A stretch of DNA of 64,000 nt from Moraxella atlantae NBRC 14588 (GTDB lineage: Bacteria > Pseudomonadota > Gammaproteobacteria > Pseudomonadales > Moraxellaceae). The stretch spans positions 1 to 64,000 of the forward strand of contig NZ_BCUL01000002.1 of assembly GCF_001591265.1 (NCBI RefSeq). The letters run 5' to 3'. The position numbers and the translations under genes were made by a program. The notes under the pieces are model-generated. The model had not been told where the DNA came from, searched no databases, and saw only the letters and a program-made list of their open reading frames with translations. Of the stretch, positions 52,384-60,347 are shown piece after piece (the first letter of the stretch is position 1; each line of letters starts with the position of its first letter).

Positions 52384-53658
52384 ATGCCGATGCTAAGCCC
52401 TGCACCGCGCACCGTGGTGTGCTTTGAACACCAAGTTTTGACGCGTGCTGATTTTGCTGATGGGCGTGATTTTGATTGGCTGCTTGAGCAGTCGTTACAG
52501 ACGTTTGGTCTTGTGCGCAAAAACGGCGCATGGCAGATTAAAATCGGTGCTTATCTTGGCGTGATTGGCTTGCCCAGTGGCGCAATGCTAGAGATTTTAC
52601 CCAAAATTGCGCGAACCTCTGGCGCAAATAGTCTAGCAACTGCCCACCAAACGCGCCAGTGGCTGGCGAACATGTTGGCACGGGTGTGGGATCTGCCTGG
52701 CAAAAGTCTAACCACACTTGCCACCCAGCAGCCGCTCACGCCATCAACATTGCCCGATAGGTTGGACGCTTGGCTGTTGGTGTGGTGGTGTCATGTCTTT
52801 ACCCAGCTGTGGCAACGTTACATGCCCAATCAACGCTACCAAGCCCACGCAGATAACGCCAACGCCTTGCAGGGTAAGCTGTTATTGCGTGAGCAGTTGC
52901 GCCACAATGCGCATCAGCCGACACGGTTTTATCAACATATTGACCAACATAGCGCGGACACGGCGTGCAATCGATTGGTGAAAACTGCGTATCAGCGGTT
53001 GCAAGGCATGACCCGTGGGGCAAATCAGCTGCCCGCGTTGCCGTTTGCGTGGCGTGATTTGCCAATGGTTCGGGCGACACAATATGACGCGCTATGGCAG
53101 CGCGCTGAACAAGAATTGGCAATCCTGCCTGCTGCTGTTGTCCATGCCAATACACGGTTGTTGCGCTTTTGCCATGATGTGCTCAGCACGCCACCAACAG
53201 GCGCAAGCTATGGCGAGGCATGGCAGCCAACGCTGCTGTTTAATATGAACACCGCATTTGAACGTTGGGTCAGCCGTGTATTAACCGCCAAGGTGACCGC
53301 CAACGCGGTGGTAGATATCCAAAAAAGCTATGATTTTGCCCATGATGATCAAAGCACGCTTAATATTCGCCCCGATGTGGTGATCCGTCAAGGCGATGTG
53401 GTGATAGTGCTAGATATCAAATGGAAGGTCGCTCAGACGTTGGCAGATATAGACGCACAAGATTTGTACCAAATTTTGGCGTATGCCGAAACCTTGACAG
53501 CGCGGCAAGCGTGGTTGGTATATCCAACGTTGGACACACAAGCCGTCGCCAAGCAGATTACATTCAACCAAGCGCGCAGCCCAACGCTGTGGCGCGTGCC
53601 GTTTTGCGTGCTGAATGAAAATCTGGGCGCGCCGCCTGAGGGTGAGTGGTTATCTTGA
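52384..53658 (+). CDS. McrC-like nuclease subunit
   Basis: A 424-residue partner of the McrB-like ATPase. The N-terminal part has the McrC-style beta-rich region (YLGVIGLPSGAMLEILPKI, then TRQWLANMLARVWDLP). The C-terminal PD-(D/E)xK nuclease is visible: Asp331 in IRPDVVI, then Asp344-x-Lys346 in VLDIKWK, followed by the QxxY-type DLYQILAYAET. So the active site looks intact. It starts three bases after its partner's stop (ATG at 52384, another at 52390), so the two are co-translated. The FUSC-family gene follows 70 bp on. Confidence 0.85.
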   Translation: MPMLSPAPRTVVCFEHQVLTRADFADGRDFDWLLEQSLQTFGLVRKNGAWQIKIGAYLGVIGLPSGAMLEILPKIARTSGANSLATAHQTRQWLANMLARVWDLPGKSLTTLATQQPLTPSTLPDRLDAWLLVWWCHVFTQLWQRYMPNQRYQAHADNANALQGKLLLREQLRHNAHQPTRFYQHIDQHSADTACNRLVKTAYQRLQGMTRGANQLPALPFAWRDLPMVRATQYDALWQRAEQELAILPAAVVHANTRLLRFCHDVLSTPPTGASYGEAWQPTLLFNMNTAFERWVSRVLTAKVTANAVVDIQKSYDFAHDDQSTLNIRPDVVIRQGDVVIVLDIKWKVAQTLADIDAQDLYQILAYAETLTARQAWLVYPTLDTQAVAKQITFNQARSPTLWRVPFCVLNENLGAPPEGEWLS

Positions 53659-53728
53659 TGGGCAGATTTTTTGGCATGCTAGCGCAGTGCCAAGCCGCGA
53701 GGACAGTGCACACGACAAGGAACACTCT

Positions 53729-54841
53729 ATGTCACATACAACCAAGCCCACTGCCAGCCAGCTGCTAACGGGCGAGTTTAAGCAATTGGTGACGTTTAGG
53801 CCACACCCTAGACCGTGGCACATGCCGTTGGTGGCAGCGTTGGCGATTAGCTTTCCTGTCTTTGTCGGGGCATATACCGAGCGTTTGGCGGTTGGTATGC
53901 TGGCGTCGTTGGGCGCGATGGTGTTTTTGAATTTGCCTTATCAAGGCGGTTTGTTTTTGCGCTTAGCGCATGTGCTGGCGTGTAGTTTTGGCTTTGTGGC
54001 GTGTTTTGGCTTGGGGCTGATTGCCCATGTGTTGCCTGCTTTGATATTGCCAACGGTGATGTTTGTTGCGTTTTGGGTGGTGTTGTTTGGGCGGTATTTT
54101 CGCCTAGCACCACCTGCAGGGCTGTTTATCATCATGGCAACGGCGATTGCGCTGTTTATGCCAACGCCACTGGCACAAGTGCCGTTTTATGTCGGTATCA
54201 TCGCGCTGGGTTGTTTGTTCTCGGGGATGGCGGCAAGCGCGTACACGTTGTGGTTGTTGACCAAGCAGCATGATGTTGGTAAGTCTCAGGTTGGTTATCA
54301 GCGCGATATGCTGACCGACAGTGCGCTGGTGGCAGTGGTGGTGACGCTGTCGCTGGCGGTCGCGCTTTGGCTTAAGATGCCGCGCCCGTATTGGGTGCTG
54401 GTCGGCTGTTATGTGGTGGTGGTTGGCGCGTCGCTACAAAGTATGTGGTCAAAGCAATTTCAGCGCATTGTTGGCACAGGTGTGGGTATGCTTGTGGCGT
54501 GGTTGCTGCTGTGGTTACAGCCTGACGCGTGGGGTGTAGCGTTGGCGATTTTTGCGTTGGCGTTCTCGATTGAAACATTGGTGGTGCGTAATTATGCCTC
54601 GGCGGCGTTGTTTATCACGCCTTTGACGATTTTATTGGCAGAATATGGCAACCCCAATAACCCACTGGTTAATACCTCGATGGCAGCGCATGAGGCTATC
54701 ATCATGGCACGGTTTTGGGATACCGCACTGGGTTGTGTGATTGGTGTGATAGGTGGGGCGGTGATGTATTCAACATCCGTGCGCCCCAAGCTACAGAGCT
54801 TGGAGCGACGTTTGATGTCGCGCTTACATATCCACCTTTAA
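53729..54841 (+). CDS. FUSC family inner-membrane protein
   Basis: A 370-residue protein with about ten hydrophobic segments in two similar blocks (about 25-165 and 200-335), the layout of fusaric acid resistance/aromatic acid efflux (FUSC) proteins. The KMPRPYWVLVGCYVVVVG stretch in the second block is FUSC-like. Only the membrane half is present; the long cytoplasmic domain of AaeB-type exporters is absent. The start at 53729 has AAGGA seven bases upstream; the frame itself opens inside the McrC-like gene. Its substrate is unknown. Its 3' end overlaps the convergent potD-like gene by 18 bp. Confidence 0.8.
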   Translation: MSHTTKPTASQLLTGEFKQLVTFRPHPRPWHMPLVAALAISFPVFVGAYTERLAVGMLASLGAMVFLNLPYQGGLFLRLAHVLACSFGFVACFGLGLIAHVLPALILPTVMFVAFWVVLFGRYFRLAPPAGLFIIMATAIALFMPTPLAQVPFYVGIIALGCLFSGMAASAYTLWLLTKQHDVGKSQVGYQRDMLTDSALVAVVVTLSLAVALWLKMPRPYWVLVGCYVVVVGASLQSMWSKQFQRIVGTGVGMLVAWLLLWLQPDAWGVALAIFALAFSIETLVVRNYASAALFITPLTILLAEYGNPNNPLVNTSMAAHEAIIMARFWDTALGCVIGVIGGAVMYSTSVRPKLQSLERRLMSRLHIHL

Positions 54842-55981
54842 CCTGTCCCAATAGCGTTGATACAGTGCCATGGTTTGGTCGCCAACGTCCTCACGAAACA
54901 GCGCGTGTTGTAGTTCGGTGGGTGGTGGGTAGATGATTGGGTTATTGGCAATCTCAGGCGGCATCAGCTGACGCGCCGCCTTGTTGGGCGTGGCATAGCC
55001 AATTGCCTGACTGATGATGGCAGAGTTTTTGGGGCGCATCAAAAAGTCGATAAACGCGTGGGCGTTGGCGCGGTTTTTGGCGTTTTTGGGGATAACCATG
55101 TTATCCATCCACATCACCGCACCTTCGGCAGGATAGATAAAATCCAGCTCAGGCATGCCTTGGTCTTGTGCCATGACTACCTCGCCGTTCCATGCCAAGC
55201 CCAAATACGTCTCGCCTTCCATAAACGGCATGCGCGGCGCGTCGGAATTAAACGTGCGCACGTTTGGCATCAAGGCTTTGAGCTTTTCATAGGCTTGGCG
55301 GATCTGCTCGGGGTCACGTGTACTGGTTGGATAGCCTAGGGTCAAAAGTGCCATGGCAAACACGTCGCGCAAGTCATTCATCATCATGACGCGCCCACGG
55401 TATTGAGGTCGCCACAGGTCATCCCATTTGTTGATCGTTGATTTATCAATGCGTTGGGTATTGACAGCAATACCCGATGAACCCCACAAATACGGCATGC
55501 TAAAGCGGTTTTTGGGGTCAAAACCAACATCAGTAAAGGTGTCAGATAGATATTTAAAATTTGGCAATAGGCTGTGGTCAAGTGGCTCGAGCATCGCCTC
55601 TTTGCGCATTTTATCGACAAAATCCGTACCAGGGAACGCCACATCATACTCGCCGCTACCGTTCATCAGCTTAAGCTTGGCGTACATCGCTTCGTTGGAG
55701 TCAAACGTGCTATAAATCACCTCAATGCCCGTTTCAGCGGTAAAGGCTTTGAGCACCTCATCGGCGATATATTCTGTCCAGTTATAGACATTGACCACGC
55801 GCCGCCCACGAGTATTGGCGGTCGTGCTTGCCTCAGTATCGGTTGATTGCGGTTTTGCTTGACAGCCAAGCAAATTTACCACGCCCAAACCCCCAACACT
55901 TGCTAAGCTAGCCGCGCCTGCTAGCCGCGCTGCGTTGCCCAAAAAACGTCGGCGGGCAGGATTGGTCAGCGGTTTTACCAT
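54824..55981 (-). CDS. Polyamine ABC transporter substrate-binding protein (PotD/PotF-like)
   Basis: A 385-residue periplasmic binding protein. The N-terminus combines a twin-arginine-like RRRFLGNAARLAG with a hydrophobic stretch and a lipobox-like NLLGC (Cys near 40), so it may be Tat-exported and lipidated. The PotD-type core starts VVNVYNWTEYIADEVLKAFTAETGI and includes PYLWGSSGIAVN and AWNGEVVMAQD. It captures spermidine/putrescine or a related solute for the permeases upstream. Start ATG with GAGGAG nine bases upstream. It is the last gene of the four-gene pot operon. Confidence 0.9.
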   Translation of the reverse strand: MVKPLTNPARRRFLGNAARLAGAASLASVGGLGVVNLLGCQAKPQSTDTEASTTANTRGRRVVNVYNWTEYIADEVLKAFTAETGIEVIYSTFDSNEAMYAKLKLMNGSGEYDVAFPGTDFVDKMRKEAMLEPLDHSLLPNFKYLSDTFTDVGFDPKNRFSMPYLWGSSGIAVNTQRIDKSTINKWDDLWRPQYRGRVMMMNDLRDVFAMALLTLGYPTSTRDPEQIRQAYEKLKALMPNVRTFNSDAPRMPFMEGETYLGLAWNGEVVMAQDQGMPELDFIYPAEGAVMWMDNMVIPKNAKNRANAHAFIDFLMRPKNSAIISQAIGYATPNKAARQLMPPEIANNPIIYPPPTELQHALFREDVGDQTMALYQRYWDRLKVDM

Positions 55982-56003
55982 AATAAAATCTCCTCGCCCA
56001 GTT

Positions 56004-56780
56004 TTAACGTTTTTTTAACAACAATAGCTGTGATACCGCAAGCCCAATCAATGAAATCACCAACAAAATTGTACCTATTGCATTGACTTCAGGCTTGACC
56101 CCGACGCGCACCATTGAATAAATCTGCAAGGGCAAAATCTCAAAATCTGGCCCAGTGACAAACGTTGATACCACCACATCATCCAATGACAACGTAAATG
56201 CCAACACCCAACCTGCCAAAATAGCAGGCAAGACAATCGGAACAAGCACCGTGCGGATCATCGTCCACTCACTGGCCCCCAAATCGCGCGCTGCTTCAAG
56301 CAAACGGTTGTCAAGGCTTGCCAGCCGTGCCGACACCGTGATGACCACAAACGGCAGGCAAAACGTGATATGCGCGATCAACAAAGTGACAAAACCCAGT
56401 TGCCAACCCAAGATCAAAAACAACGCCAACAGCGAAATCGCCAACACAATCTCAGGCGACATCATCAGCACAAACAACAAGCCCTGTAGCAGCGATTTAC
56501 CGCGAAAATCATAACGCTGCAATGACATCGCCGTTAAGCCACCAATCGCCGTGGTCAGCGTCGCGGCCACCACCGCCAACAGCACCGAATGCCACGCCGC
56601 TTGCATCATCGCAGCATTGTCAAGCAATGCCCGATACCAGTCTAAGCTGATACCGCCCCATTGATAACCGACCTTTGAGGCGTTAAACGAAAACACCACC
56701 ATCACCACAATCGGCGCAAACAACATGGCATAAATGGCGGTAAGATACGCCCGTGCTAGCCACTTTGCTGTAGCCCCCAT
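56004..56780 (-). CDS. potC: Polyamine ABC transporter permease (PotC/PotI-like)
   Basis: A 258-residue inner-membrane permease with six helices. The binding-protein-dependent EAA loop is present (LEAARDLGASEWTMIRTVLVPIVLPAI, about 155-180), which docks on the PotA ATPase. It starts with AGGAGG five bases upstream and follows potB by 15 bp. Confidence 0.92.
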   Translation of the reverse strand: MGATAKWLARAYLTAIYAMLFAPIVVMVVFSFNASKVGYQWGGISLDWYRALLDNAAMMQAAWHSVLLAVVAATLTTAIGGLTAMSLQRYDFRGKSLLQGLLFVLMMSPEIVLAISLLALFLILGWQLGFVTLLIAHITFCLPFVVITVSARLASLDNRLLEAARDLGASEWTMIRTVLVPIVLPAILAGWVLAFTLSLDDVVVSTFVTGPDFEILPLQIYSMVRVGVKPEVNAIGTILLVISLIGLAVSQLLLLKKR

Positions 56781-56795
56781 GCTTCCTCCTTGCCG

Positions 56796-57704
56796 TTATG
56801 CCAGTTCGTTATAGTCAGTCTTGCCAATGCGCTGGCTACTCACGCGATATGCCAGCACCAGCACCGCCATCGCAATCGTTAGCAGCACACTTGCCGCCGC
56901 GCCAAATGGCCAGTCACGCGCATCCAAAAATTGCGCTTTGATGATGTTACCGACCAACAAGTTACGCGAGCCGCCCAAAATATCAGCGACATAAAACATA
57001 CCCATCGCAGGCAATAGCACCAATAACACGCCTGAAATGATGCCAGGCGTTGTCAAAGGCAAAATCACATGCCAAAAGGTCTGCCAGCGATTCGCGCCCA
57101 AATCCTTAGACGCCAGTACCATATCCGCGCGCAAATCGGTAAACACCGCATACAGCGGCAAAATCATAAACGGCAATAGCAAATACACCAAACCGCCAAT
57201 CACCGCCTTTTGGGTGTATAAAATCTGCAGCGGCTCATGAATCAAGCCTAAGCTAATCAGCGCACTGCTTAACAGCCCATTTGCCGCCAAAATCAGCTTG
57301 ACCGCATACAGACGTACCAGTGAATTTGTCCAAAACGGAATCACAAGCAGCAGCATCAACAGCGGCTGCACGCGCGCCTTGGCGCGGCTGACGAGCCAAG
57401 CAAACGGATAGCCAAGCAACAAGCAAATAATCGTTGTGATCGCCGCCATTGACAGTGAATGCAAAAACACCTTGACATACAGCGGATCAAGCAGACGCGC
57501 ATAGCTTGCCAACGTGACAGGCAATGCCAAAAACTTATCTTCATCACGGCTCAAAAAACTTGCCGCAATGACAATTAAATTTGGCAGCAGCGCGAACACG
57601 ACCAACCACGTCCAAATCACCGCCAAGGTGGCGCGGCGAAAGGTGGCGCGTTCAGGCGCGCGGCGGTTAGCGGCTGGAGCAGGGATAGTAGCTGGTTTAT
57701 TCAT
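56796..57704 (-). CDS. potB: Polyamine ABC transporter permease (PotB/PotH-like)
   Basis: A 302-residue permease with six helices. The EAA-type loop reads [28 protein letters not shown]. The start at 57704 overlaps the potA stop by 8 bp; the frame's first ATG lies inside potA and is less likely. It forms the channel together with PotC. Confidence 0.92.
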   Translation of the reverse strand: MNKPATIPAPAANRRAPERATFRRATLAVIWTWLVVFALLPNLIVIAASFLSRDEDKFLALPVTLASYARLLDPLYVKVFLHSLSMAAITTIICLLLGYPFAWLVSRAKARVQPLLMLLLVIPFWTNSLVRLYAVKLILAANGLLSSALISLGLIHEPLQILYTQKAVIGGLVYLLLPFMILPLYAVFTDLRADMVLASKDLGANRWQTFWHVILPLTTPGIISGVLLVLLPAMGMFYVADILGGSRNLLVGNIIKAQFLDARDWPFGAAASVLLTIAMAVLVLAYRVSSQRIGKTDYNELA

Positions 57705-58839
57705 CAGGCAAAATCCACTCCCAACCATCAACCCAATCTACGCGCACCTCTTGCCCAAGTTTGTAGTTAAAATTCGGGTCATCTTCGTTAAAATACTCGG
57801 ACGCTTTGACCATGGTACCATTATTTAGCGCAATGACCGAATCAAGTGTACTGCCTTTGTACGAACTATCCACCACATGCCCGACCAATCCGCCATGTCC
57901 CTCGTAGGTATAATACACGCGAATATCCTCAGGGCGCAGCAGCAAATTCACCGTTTGCCCAACTTGTACAGCAAATTTGGGCTTAGGCAGCTCGCGCACC
58001 ATGCTAAACTCTGGCGTATTTTGGGCTTGTTCGGCAACTTGTACGCGAATATGACTGTCAGTCACCGCGAGCACCTGTGCTTTGAACAAATTGGTTTCGC
58101 CAATAAAACTTGCCGTAAACAAATTGGCAGGGCTTTCATAAATCCCAATCGGCGTATCAATCTGCTGAAACACACCGCCTTTCATCAGCGCGATACGATC
58201 CGACATCGACAATGCTTCTTCTTGGTCGTGGGTCACAAACACAAACGTGATACCCAGCTCACGCTGCAAACGTTTAAGCTCAGACTGCATTTGCACGCGC
58301 AGCTTGGCATCAAGCGCCGATAACGGCTCATCAAGTAGCAGCAGCTTAGGGCGATTGACTACCGCGCGCGCAATCGCAATACGCTGTTGTTGTCCGCCTG
58401 ACAAATCTTGCGGCTTACGCGCCAACGTGTGCTCAAGCTGCACCATTGCCAACGCCTCACGAACGCGTTGGTCAATCTCTGCTTTGGGTACTTTTTTAAG
58501 CTTCAAGCCATACGCCACATTGTCATACACCGTCATGTGTGGAAACAGCGCGTACTGCTGAAACACCGTATTAATCGGACGTTTTTCGGCAGGTAGCATG
58601 GCAATATCCACGCCATCAAGCTCAAGCCGTCCGCCATCGGGCATCTCAAAGCCGCCAATCAAACGCAGTAACGTGGTTTTACCGCAGCCTGACGGGCCAA
58701 GCAAGGTCAAAAATTCGCCATGATAAATATCAAGGTTGATGCCTTGTAAAATCGGATTATCGCCATAGGCTTTGCTTAGGTTTTGGATACGCAGCAGCGG
58801 CGTGCTGGCAGGAGCGGTTGGAGCAGTTGGGGTAGCCAT
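57697..58839 (-). CDS. potA: Polyamine ABC transporter ATP-binding protein
   Basis: A 380-residue ABC ATPase. Walker [10 protein letters not shown], signature [14 protein letters not shown], Walker [13 protein letters not shown] and the switch His in [10 protein letters not shown] are all present in the first ~240 residues; a TOBE-type regulatory domain forms the C-terminus. The start at 58839 gives the normal N-terminus with an Ala/Pro/Thr-rich lead; an upstream ATG at 58908 would add 23 residues. It is the first gene of potABCD. Confidence 0.95.
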   Translation of the reverse strand: MATPTAPTAPASTPLLRIQNLSKAYGDNPILQGINLDIYHGEFLTLLGPSGCGKTTLLRLIGGFEMPDGGRLELDGVDIAMLPAEKRPINTVFQQYALFPHMTVYDNVAYGLKLKKVPKAEIDQRVREALAMVQLEHTLARKPQDLSGGQQQRIAIARAVVNRPKLLLLDEPLSALDAKLRVQMQSELKRLQRELGITFVFVTHDQEEALSMSDRIALMKGGVFQQIDTPIGIYESPANLFTASFIGETNLFKAQVLAVTDSHIRVQVAEQAQNTPEFSMVRELPKPKFAVQVGQTVNLLLRPEDIRVYYTYEGHGGLVGHVVDSSYKGSTLDSVIALNNGTMVKASEYFNEDDPNFNYKLGQEVRVDWVDGWEWILPDE

Positions 58840-59102
58840 AGGCGCAATCTCACTAAAGGCTAACGGGGGTCGCAGCGCAAATGGTATCAAAAAACAGCAC
58901 AAGCGCACGACAAGCGAAAATTTTTTGGGATATCACCCCTAAATTATGACGCGCAGGTCATCCGTGGTTTAAACGATCATGGGTTTAAACAGGCTAAAAA
59001 ATGCGCACAGTATAACGATTTTTTGCCGCTATGTAATGACAAATTTTGATTTTTTACTGAAAAATTGCTGTAACCGATCACACAGGCAAGCAAATCAGAG
59101 TA
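58840..59102. other. Non-coding region upstream of potABCD
   Basis: About 260 bp between potA and the coq7 terminator. It must contain the pot promoter on the minus strand. I see no convincing -35/-10 pair, no riboswitch I recognise and no credible gene. Confidence 0.35.
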
Positions 59103-59134
59103 TTAAACAAAAACCGCTGGCATGCGTCAGCGGT
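59103..59134 (-). terminator. Intrinsic terminator of coq7
   Basis: ACCGCTG (59113-59119) pairs with CAGCGGT (59128-59134) across an 8-nt loop; the minus strand then reads TTTTTGTTT (plus 59105-59113). It lies 57 bp past the coq7 stop. Confidence 0.7.
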
Positions 59135-59191
59135 CAACATAGCCGTTTTGTCAAAAAATGCGTGATTAGGAACACACCATTGCCAAAAAAT

Positions 59192-59881
59192 TTACACGTA
59201 ATACGCAGTTTTTTTCATGCAATTTGCCAAAAAGCGCATACCTGCTCGTACAGGCGGTGCCAAATTGGACGCACCTGCTGCCACGGCTTTGTCGCGGTGA
59301 TGCAATTCTTCAACGTCCATTTGTGCCAAAATCTGCGCGCTGCGGTCATCTTGCGGTGGCAAGCTACCGATATGCTCGTTTAAATGCTCACTGACCTGTG
59401 TTTCGGTTTCGGCAACAAAGCCTAGACTAAATTCATTAGAAATCACGCCTGCCAATGCGCCAATACCAAACGACAGCCCATACCACACGGGCGTGAACAC
59501 GCTGGGATGGCTGCCCAATTCTTGTAGGCGCGTCTCACACCATACCAAATGATCGACTTCTTCTTGCGCCGATTGTTGCATGGCTTGTTTGACGGCGTCG
59601 TTTTTGGCGGTCAAGGCTTGCCCGTGATATAAGCCTTGGGCACATACCTCGCCTGTGTGATTAACGCGCATCAAGCCTGCTACGTGACGCGCCTCTTGTA
59701 CCGAAAGTTTGGGCAGATGATTGTTTTGTACGGGCAGTGGGCGTGTGCTTGGGTTACTGTTGGGTACGATGGCCCGCAGGGCGCGGTCAAAGCTCACGAT
59801 ACCGCGTTCAAGCAGCGATTGTGGGCGATCGTGCGCCCAAGCGGTCACAGAATTGGGTTGGGTAGCCATATTTTTTAACAT
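59192..59881 (-). CDS. coq7: Ubiquinone biosynthesis hydroxylase Coq7 (di-iron)
   Basis: A 229-residue peripheral membrane di-iron enzyme that carries out the last ring hydroxylation in ubiquinone synthesis (2-polyprenyl-3-methyl-6-methoxy-1,4-benzoquinol). Ligand motifs: NHTGEVCAQGLYHGQ, AQEEVDHLVWCETRLQEL, then a second helix pair ending VEELHHRDKAV. It replaces the flavin-type UbiF in this lineage. An alternative ATG at 59869 would shorten it by four residues; neither start has a visible ribosome-binding site because a mobile element ends about ten bases upstream. Confidence 0.94.
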   Translation of the reverse strand: MLKNMATQPNSVTAWAHDRPQSLLERGIVSFDRALRAIVPNSNPSTRPLPVQNNHLPKLSVQEARHVAGLMRVNHTGEVCAQGLYHGQALTAKNDAVKQAMQQSAQEEVDHLVWCETRLQELGSHPSVFTPVWYGLSFGIGALAGVISNEFSLGFVAETETQVSEHLNEHIGSLPPQDDRSAQILAQMDVEELHHRDKAVAAGASNLAPPVRAGMRFLANCMKKTAYYV

Positions 59882-59895
59882 TAAATTAAATTTAT

Positions 59896-60236
59896 CATTC
59901 GTTGCCGTAAACCTGCGACTTCAGGCGGTGGATATAAGGCAATTGTTAAATGCGATGAGTTTTGCTATACTCATCTCACTATATTCAATGTCTTACATTC
60001 CACAGTTAAGTTAAGACTAAATTGCGAGTACGCAGTAACTTAACTGATAAGACGTTTCCAAACACACACTTAAGCTAATTCATGTCTATGACAATCCTAA
60101 CGGTAGGATTAGCTTAAAATAAGAACCTAAGATGTACGGTGTGTCGTACGGGCGGTTGCCATTGTCTTAGGTTTGCGGTGGGGCTTCACCGTCTTGCAGA
60201 AGGAATCCCCTCACTTTAGGGAGGGGAGGAAGTCAA
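59896..60236 (+). mobile_element. IS200/IS605-derived non-autonomous palindromic element, copy 2
   Basis: About 341 bp, the second copy of the element at 46680-47016, in the same plus-strand orientation. It is preceded by TTTATC (59891-59896) and ends GAGGAAGTCAA at 60236. It differs by roughly 26 substitutions and about two indels, including a 5-base insertion (TTAAG) in the CAGTTAAGT arm. The right-end stem is more complete here (CCCCTC/GAGGGG). A hairpin near 60175-60192 reads CGGTG/CACCG where copy 1 has CGGTC/GACCG, a compensatory change. It lies about 10-15 bp upstream of the divergent coq7 start. Confidence 0.8.
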
Positions 60237-60347
60237 TAACATGATAAAAACGCCTCGTTGGTCTTGAGTATAGCAAATCGCCAACGGTCAAACAATGCGC
60301 GATTTTGTACCGCCCAATGACGCACCACGCTGGCGACAAGCCATGTT

